Part shown: positions 59,108 through 64,000 of the stretch, piece after piece
How positions within the stretch are numbered: the first letter of the stretch is position 1
Layout of the letters: each line of letters starts with the position of its first letter
Assembly (NCBI GenBank): GCA_002102225.1
Contig: LQPB01000032.1
Span: 62,001-126,000 of the forward strand
Length of the DNA: 64,000 nucleotides
Direction of reading: 5' to 3'
From: Mycobacterium interjectum
GTDB lineage: Bacteria; Actinomycetota; Actinomycetes; Mycobacteriales; Mycobacteriaceae
The notes under the pieces: generated by a model
What the model was told of the DNA's origin: nothing
The model's database searches: none
Seen by the model: only the letters and a program-made list of their open reading frames with translations
Position numbers and translations under genes: made by a program

Positions 59108-60613
59108 CTAAAACGGCGGCGGATCGTCGTCGTCGGGGGGTGGGGCGGGGCCGCCGTAGGTCCAGTAGTCCGCCGGCGGGGTGGTGCGTGCTTCGCGCGC
59201 CTCCCGGTTGTGTCGGCGTTCGGCGGCGACGCGGTAGGCGCGATCTTGGGCGCGGGTGCGACGGCGTTTGGGCATCATCGCGGTCCGCTCACCGCAGTAA
59301 TCCGACGGGGGGTCGACCTCGGCGGCGGCGAACCCGTTCACCGCCCGACACAAACTCGGAAACAGCAGGGCGCTGCCCGGCGTGGTCACATGGGTCTGCC
59401 CGGACGGGGAGGTCAGGATCAACGTCCCGTCGGCAAGCTGTTGTTCGGCCCAGCCCATGAATGTCTTGACCAAGTGGTGGGTTCTGCAGTAGCACTTGAG
59501 GTTTGACGCATGGGTCGGCCCGCCCTGACCGTAGGGGATGGTGTGGTCGAGGTCGCATTGCACCGCGGGGCAATCACAGCCGGGCCAGCGACAGGTCAGA
59601 TCCCGGCAGCGCACGAAATCGGCCAGCGCTGTGGAGGGCAGGTAGTCGTTTTCGGGTGGGGCATCGCCGGGGTGGATCAGCGGCACCAGCTTGGCCGAGG
59701 CGGCCAGTTCCTGGAGGAGTTCGGGTGGGATGAGCCCATCGGCGCCCACCTCGGACCCCGGCGCCATACCCCCCTCGAGGGTGGCCTGCTCGGCGATCAC
59801 ATGGATCACCACCGGGCTGGCCGCGGGCCGTTTGCCGGCCGCGCAATCGGCGCGCCCGCACCGGCAGCCCAGCCGATCCGCCCCGGCCGCCAGCGCCCCC
59901 AGCGCGTCGGCGCGGCGCTGCTCACGGGTGCGCGGATCGCGCGCGCACACCGTGGCCGCCAGCGCATCCAGCCGCTTTTCCAACGCGTGCGCATCGGGGG
60001 CGAACAGGCTGCCGTGGATTTCCGAGAGCCCGTCCTGGACCCGTTCGCCGATCCAGATCTCGCGATCACGCCGCGCCTCCTGGCGCCGGCGCACCGCGTC
60101 GACGTCGGCTTTGGCCACGATCTTGTCCACCTGCCCGGCCAGCCGGCCCCGACTCATCGACGGCCAGCGCGCCACGTTGGCCGCCAGCTGCGCGTCCACG
60201 CCCGCCAACACCTCATCGTCGGTGATCAGATCGGTGCGGAACACGATCGTCTGAAACGTCCGGTAGTCGATGTCACCCGCCCGGAACACCTCGGCGACCC
60301 CGGGCAGGCGCTCACACATCGCCCGGGCATAGCGCAGCCGGCTGGCCGCCAGGCCCTGGCTTACCCGCAGCGCGGCCGCGACCTCGGCGGTCACCGCCGC
60401 CATGGTGTCGATCGCCCAGTCCTCGCTCTCCGAACACCGCGACAACCGATACCTGAACAACTCGTGGATCGCGGCCAGTTGCGCGGCCGCGTCCCGGTTC
60501 TCCGCCCGCCAAGCCGCGCAGATGCGCTCTATCAGCGCGGCCGACTCGGCCGTCTTGGACGGATGGCATCGCTCGATCATCTCGTCGAACCGAGCCCGGA
60601 CATCTTCGAACAT
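59108..60613 (-). CDS. DUF222 / HNH endonuclease-domain protein, second copy
   Basis: A 501-residue member of the 13E12 family. DUF222 occupies about residues 30-330 and the HNH motif is in CRDLTCRWPGCD, VQCDLDHTIPYGQGG and NLKCYCRTHH, with zinc-type cysteines. A basic C-terminal tail (KRRRTRAQDRAYRVAAERRH) follows, ending in a Pro/Asp-rich stretch. ATG 60613 lies inside a perfect LexA box, and CATACT sits 7 bases upstream of it, giving a leaderless SOS-controlled promoter. It occupies the place where M. tuberculosis, as I recall, has dhaA (Rv2579). Confidence 0.9.
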   Translation of the reverse strand: MFEDVRARFDEMIERCHPSKTAESAALIERICAAWRAENRDAAAQLAAIHELFRYRLSRCSESEDWAIDTMAAVTAEVAAALRVSQGLAASRLRYARAMCERLPGVAEVFRAGDIDYRTFQTIVFRTDLITDDEVLAGVDAQLAANVARWPSMSRGRLAGQVDKIVAKADVDAVRRRQEARRDREIWIGERVQDGLSEIHGSLFAPDAHALEKRLDALAATVCARDPRTREQRRADALGALAAGADRLGCRCGRADCAAGKRPAASPVVIHVIAEQATLEGGMAPGSEVGADGLIPPELLQELAASAKLVPLIHPGDAPPENDYLPSTALADFVRCRDLTCRWPGCDCPAVQCDLDHTIPYGQGGPTHASNLKCYCRTHHLVKTFMGWAEQQLADGTLILTSPSGQTHVTTPGSALLFPSLCRAVNGFAAAEVDPPSDYCGERTAMMPKRRRTRAQDRAYRVAAERRHNREAREARTTPPADYWTYGGPAPPPDDDDPPPF

Positions 60614-60621
60614 GTGTTCGA
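60606..60621. promoter_or_regulatory. LexA SOS box over the start codon of the second DUF222/HNH gene
   Basis: TCGAACATGTGTTCGA on the plus strand, a perfect match to TCGAAC-N4-GTTCGA. The start codon (60613-60611, minus strand) is inside the box. The predicted leaderless -10 box CATACT (60626-60621, minus strand) overlaps its edge. Confidence 0.9.
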
Positions 60622-60649
60622 GTATGCCACGGGGGTGTGACAGAAAAGC

Positions 60650-61912
60650 TCAGCCGCCCAGCCGCGCCAGGACGTCGGCGACGACGGAATCCACCGGCAC
60701 GGACACCTGATCGCCCGTCCCCAGATCCTTGACCCCGACGGTCCCGGACTCGAGGTCCCGGTCACCGGCCACCAGCGCGACCCGCGCGCCCGAACGGTCG
60801 GCCGCGCGCATCGCGCCCTTGAGCCCGCGGTCGCCATAGGCCATGTCGACGCGGACACCGCCGGCGCGCAGCCGCGCCGCGAGCACCGCCAGCGTGAGCT
60901 TGGCGGGCTCGCTCAGCGGCACCGCGAACACGTCGCAGCGCGTGGTCTCCCCCACGCTCTTCCCCTCGGCGCGCAGGGCCAGCAGGGTCCGGTCCACGCC
61001 GAGCCCAAATCCGATGCCCGACAGGTCTTGTCCGCCGAGCTCGCGCATCAGGCCGTCGTAGCGACCGCCGCCGCCGATCCCGGACTGCGCGCCCAGGCCG
61101 TCGTGCACGAACTCGAACGTGGTCTTGGTGTAGTAATCCAGCCCGCGCACCATCCGCGGGTTGATGACGTACGGCACCCCGAGCGCGTCCAGGTGCGCCA
61201 GCACCGTGTCAAAGTGCTGCTTGGCGCCGTCGGACAGGTGGTCCAGCAGGACCGGCGCGTCGGCCGTCATCGCGCGCACCGCGGGCCGCTTGTCGTCGAG
61301 CACGCGCAGCGGATTGAGCTGCGCGCGCCGCCGCGTCTCCTCGTCGAGGTCAAGGCCGAACAGGAACTCCTGCAACAGCTCCCGGTATTGCGGGCGGCAG
61401 CTGTCGTCGCCCAGCGAGGTGATCTCCAGCCGGAAGCCGTCCAGGCCCAGCGCGCGGAAGCCGGCGTCGGCGACGGCGATCACCTCGGCGTCCAGCGCGG
61501 GATCGTCCACGCCGATCGCCTCCACCCCGACCTGCTGCAGCTGGCGGTACCGGCCGGCCTGCGGGCGTTCGTAGCGGAAGAAGGGTCCCGCGTAACAGAG
61601 TTTCACCGGCAGCGCGCCGCGGTCGAGGCCGTGCTCGATCACCGCCCGCACCACGCCGGCGGTGCCCTCCGGGCGCAGCGTCACCGAGCGGTCACCGCGG
61701 TCGGCGAACGTGTACATCTCCTTGGAAACGACGTCGGTGGATTCGCCTACGCCGCGGGCGAATAGGGCGGTGTCTTCGAAGATGGGCAGCTCGACGTCGC
61801 CGTAGCCGGCCCGCCGGGCCGCGGTCAACAGCCCGTCGCGCACCGCGACGAACTGCGCCGAGTCGGGCGGGAGGTAGTCCGGCACCCCCTTGGGAGCGGA
61901 GAACTCCGTCAC
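60650..61912 (-). CDS. hisS: Histidyl-tRNA synthetase
   Basis: Charges tRNA-His. A 420-residue class II synthetase: N-terminal [13 protein letters not shown], motif 2 [24 protein letters not shown], the histidine A region [25 protein letters not shown], and a C-terminal anticodon-binding domain ([21 protein letters not shown]). ATG 61912 overlaps the preceding hydrolase gene by 4 bases. Confidence 0.97.
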   Translation of the reverse strand: MTEFSAPKGVPDYLPPDSAQFVAVRDGLLTAARRAGYGDVELPIFEDTALFARGVGESTDVVSKEMYTFADRGDRSVTLRPEGTAGVVRAVIEHGLDRGALPVKLCYAGPFFRYERPQAGRYRQLQQVGVEAIGVDDPALDAEVIAVADAGFRALGLDGFRLEITSLGDDSCRPQYRELLQEFLFGLDLDEETRRRAQLNPLRVLDDKRPAVRAMTADAPVLLDHLSDGAKQHFDTVLAHLDALGVPYVINPRMVRGLDYYTKTTFEFVHDGLGAQSGIGGGGRYDGLMRELGGQDLSGIGFGLGVDRTLLALRAEGKSVGETTRCDVFAVPLSEPAKLTLAVLAARLRAGGVRVDMAYGDRGLKGAMRAADRSGARVALVAGDRDLESGTVGVKDLGTGDQVSVPVDSVVADVLARLGG

Positions 61913-62571
61913 CGGCTCAGGCCCTCGAGGAACGGGTTGAAACGACGCTCGGCCCCGATCGTGGTGGCGTTGCCGTGCCCCGGCAGCACCACGGTGTCGT
62001 CGTCGAGCACCAACAGCTTGTCCATGAGCGACGTCAGCAGGTCGCGGCCGCTGCCGCCGAACAGGTCGGTGCGGCCCACCGAGCGCTCGAACAGCGTGTC
62101 ACCGGTGAACACGACATCTTTGTCAGACGAGACCCGGAACACCACCGATCCGCGGGTGTGGCCGGGCGTGTGATCGACGTTGACGGTCACGCTGCCCAGG
62201 TCCAACTTGTCGCCGTCGCGGTCCAGCTCCACCACCTGCTTGGGCTCGCGGAAGAAGGCACCCGCCACCACCTGCGCCAGCCGCGGTCCGAGGCCGAAGA
62301 TGGGGTCGGTCAGCATGAAGCGGTCCTCGGGGTGGATGTAGGTGGGGCAGCCGAAGGTGTCGGAAACCTTCTGGGCGGACCACATGTGGTCGATGTGGCC
62401 GTGGGTCAGCAGCACCGCGGCCGGGGTCAGCCGATTCTCGTCGAGGATTCGCCGCAGCGCGGCCATCGCACGCTGGCCGGGATCGACGATGACGGCGTCG
62501 GTTCCGGGGCGTTCGGCCAGCACATAGCAGTTGCACGCCAACATGCCGGCGGGGAATCCGGTGATCAACAC
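61909..62571 (-). CDS. Metallo-beta-lactamase-fold hydrolase, glyoxalase II type (Rv2581c-like)
   Basis: A 220-residue protein with the metal motif [10 protein letters not shown], the ligands HTPGHTRGS and [15 protein letters not shown], and C-terminal [12 protein letters not shown]. Glyoxalase II-like members hydrolyse thioesters such as S-lactoyl-thiols; the physiological thiol in mycobacteria would be mycothiol, which is inference. GTG 62571. Coupled to hisS. Confidence 0.92.
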   Translation of the reverse strand: MLITGFPAGMLACNCYVLAERPGTDAVIVDPGQRAMAALRRILDENRLTPAAVLLTHGHIDHMWSAQKVSDTFGCPTYIHPEDRFMLTDPIFGLGPRLAQVVAGAFFREPKQVVELDRDGDKLDLGSVTVNVDHTPGHTRGSVVFRVSSDKDVVFTGDTLFERSVGRTDLFGGSGRDLLTSLMDKLLVLDDDTVVLPGHGNATTIGAERRFNPFLEGLSR

Positions 62572-62676
62572 GGTTCCCAGTTTCCCACGGGGCCCGGTTG
62601 GCGCCGGTCAGGGCGCCCACATTAGCCTGGGCTGGCTAGCCCGGGCCCTATCGACCGACATGGAGGCATACCGGCC

Positions 62677-63576
62677 GTGCCGACCAACGAACAGCGACGT
62701 GCCAGCGCCAAGCGCAAACTCGAACGGCAGCTGGAGCGGCGCCAGAAGCAAGCCAAGAGGCGCCGCGTCATGGTGATCGCCGGCGGCTCGATCGCGGCGG
62801 TGGCGGTGATCGCGGCGGTGGTGATCGCGATCGTCAACACCAAGCACGAGCACAAGAGCAACACCGCGACGCCGACGAGCAGCCCCGCCGCCAGCAGCCC
62901 CGCGGACACCACCACGCCCGCCGGGCCGACGCCGCCCGTTCCACCGCTGCCGGCGTTCAAGCCGTCGGCCAATCTCGGCGCCAACTGCCAATACCCGGCG
63001 TCGTCGGACCCGGCCGCCAAACAGGTCAAGCCGCCGCGCACCGGCAAGGTCCCGACCGACCCGGCCCAGGTGAGCGCCAGCATGGCGACCAGCCAGGGCA
63101 ACATCGGCCTGATGCTGGCCAACAACGAATCGCCTTGCACCGTCAACAGTTTCGCCAGCCTGATCGGCCAGAAGTACTTCGACAACACCAAATGCCACCG
63201 GTTGACCACCTCGGACAGCCTGGGCGTCCTGCAGTGTGGCGACCCCAAGGGCGACGGCACCGGCGGCCCCGGCTATCAATTCGCCAACGAATACCCGACC
63301 GACCAGTACCCGCCCAACGACCCCAAGCTGCAGCAGCCGGTGCTCTATCCGCGCGGCACCCTGGCGATGGCCAACGCCGGGCCCGGCACCAACGGCAGCC
63401 AGTTCTTCATGGTCTACAAGGACTCGCAGCTGCCGCCCCAGTACACGGTCTTCGGCACCATCCAGGCCGACGGGCTGGCGGTCCTGGACAAGATCGCCAA
63501 GGCCGGCGTCGCCGGCGGCGGCGAGGACGGGCCCCCGGCCAGCGAAGTCACCATCAAGTCGCTGCTGCTCGACTAA
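62677..63576 (+). CDS. ppiB: Membrane-anchored cyclophilin-type peptidyl-prolyl isomerase (Rv2582-like)
   Basis: A 299-residue protein: basic coiled N-terminus (QRRASAKRKLERQLERRQKQ), one membrane helix (about 31-54), a Thr/Ser/Pro-rich linker (TPTSSPAASSPADTTTPAGP), and an outward-facing cyclophilin domain (about 130-299) with NSFASLIGQKYFDNTKCHRL and TLAMANAGPGTNGSQFFMVYKDS. The domain catalyses cis-trans proline isomerisation. GTG 62677 lies about 10 bases after GGAGG. Confidence 0.93.
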   Translation: MPTNEQRRASAKRKLERQLERRQKQAKRRRVMVIAGGSIAAVAVIAAVVIAIVNTKHEHKSNTATPTSSPAASSPADTTTPAGPTPPVPPLPAFKPSANLGANCQYPASSDPAAKQVKPPRTGKVPTDPAQVSASMATSQGNIGLMLANNESPCTVNSFASLIGQKYFDNTKCHRLTTSDSLGVLQCGDPKGDGTGGPGYQFANEYPTDQYPPNDPKLQQPVLYPRGTLAMANAGPGTNGSQFFMVYKDSQLPPQYTVFGTIQADGLAVLDKIAKAGVAGGGEDGPPASEVTIKSLLLD

Positions 63577-63642
63577 ACCCGGGGCAGCGCAACACCATCG
63601 CGCAGATTGGTGAGAATCACCAGACTCGCACCCTCCACGGTT

Positions 63643-63648
63643 TAGGGT
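63643..63648 (+). promoter_or_regulatory. -10 box, leaderless kinase promoter
   Basis: TAGGGT followed by 7 bases and GTG 63656; no Shine-Dalgarno sequence is present. Confidence 0.5.
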
Positions 63649-63655
63649 TCGTGGG

Positions 63656-64000
63656 GTGAGTATTGATCCGGAGACTTTCGGTCATTACCAAATAGTGGAG
63701 TTGCTGGGCCGCGGTGGCATGGGGCGCGTCTACCGCGCCTACGACGCGTCCACCGATCGGGTGGTGGCCCTCAAAGTGCTCCCGCCACATCTGGCCGAAG
63801 ATCAGGACTTTCAGCACCGCTTCCGCCGGGAGGCGCGCATCGCGGCCGGCCTCAACGACCCGCACATCGTGCCCATCCACGGTTACGGCGAGATCGACGG
63901 CCAGCTGTACGTCGACATGCGGCTGATCGAGGGCCGCGACCTGTCGCAGTACATCGACGAAAGCGGCGGACGGCTGTCCCCCGAGCGCACGGTCGCGGTG
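63656..64000 (+). CDS. Ser/Thr protein kinase, PknB type, 3' end outside window
   Basis: The first 115 residues of a Hanks-type kinase: glycine loop LLGRGGMGRVYRAYD (about residues 14-28), catalytic Lys in VVALKVLPPH, helix C Glu in RFRREARIAAGL, and the hinge DMRLIEGRDLSQYI. The catalytic loop lies beyond the edge. GTG 63656 is supported by the leaderless -10 box. M. tuberculosis has relA after ppiB as I recall, so this kinase is probably a lineage difference. Which pkn it is cannot be decided from this part. Confidence 0.92.
   Translation, partial: MSIDPETFGHYQIVELLGRGGMGRVYRAYDASTDRVVALKVLPPHLAEDQDFQHRFRREARIAAGLNDPHIVPIHGYGEIDGQLYVDMRLIEGRDLSQYIDESGGRLSPERTVAV

Overview
The window is high-GC actinobacterial DNA. 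Its gene content and order identify it as a slow-growing non-tuberculous Mycobacterium, possibly of the M. avium complex, although I cannot fix the species from sequence alone. Many genes follow Mycobacterium tuberculosis H37Rv order closely enough to be matched from memory (Rv numbers below are from memory). Genes are tightly packed, ATGA/GTGA overlaps of stop and start are common, GTG starts are frequent, and many promoters have a TANNNT -10 box 6-7 bases before the start codon, the arrangement of leaderless mycobacterial transcripts. No RNA genes, insertion sequences or CRISPR arrays were seen, and no gene-free stretch exceeds 300 bases (the longest is about 220 bases, 13897-14115).

Layout. 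(1) 1-8.3 kb, minus strand: the de novo pyrimidine operon pyrR-pyrB-pyrC-(Rv1382-like)-carA-carB-pyrF. Nearly every junction is an overlap, a PyrR-binding RNA hairpin lies over the pyrR ribosome binding site, and a 24-base tandem repeat sits in the 3' end of carB. A divergent methyltransferase (Rv1377c-like) follows. (2) 9-19 kb: an accessory stretch with a DUF222/HNH protein, a secreted CBM2 protein, a beta-lactamase-fold hydrolase, an acetyltransferase, an MFS transporter and a two-component locus: two COG4705 membrane proteins, an OmpR-type regulator, a histidine kinase and two small genes. Three promoters in this locus share the same 11-bp-period direct repeat (TCTCAGCG) at a fixed distance from the -10 box, so the regulator probably controls all three. 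(3) 19-28 kb: an Orn/Lys/Arg decarboxylase (Rv2531c-like), a coupled 33-residue membrane peptide and GreA-like gene, an Rv1733c-like membrane protein, a PucR regulator, then Rv2532c-like, nusB, efp, pepQ and Rv2536-like. (4) 28-37 kb, minus strand: alaS-ruvX-mltG-aroE-prepilin peptidase-aroC-aroK-aroB-aroQ, joining shikimate-pathway, cell-wall and tRNA-charging genes. (5) 37-41 kb: YjbQ, Rv2557/Rv2558-like, YCII-like, RarA and Rv2560-like genes. (6) 41-49 kb: a transglutaminase / circularly permuted ATP-grasp / alpha-E / zinc-protein cluster (Rv2566-Rv2569c-like) of unknown product. (7) 49-64 kb: FUSC permease, F420-type oxidoreductase, aspS, ketopantoate-reductase-like, SRPBCC, zinc metallopeptidase, patatin, purple acid phosphatase, radical SAM, a second DUF222/HNH gene, hisS, glyoxalase II-like, a cyclophilin, and the start of a Ser/Thr kinase.

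The main points for a second look are the predicted COG4705 two-component regulon, three LexA-type SOS boxes (two overlapping the start codons of the DUF222/HNH genes), the carB in-frame repeat, and the junction of the pyr block with the Rv2531c block. In H37Rv these blocks lie almost symmetrically either side of the origin-terminus axis, which points to a large inversion.
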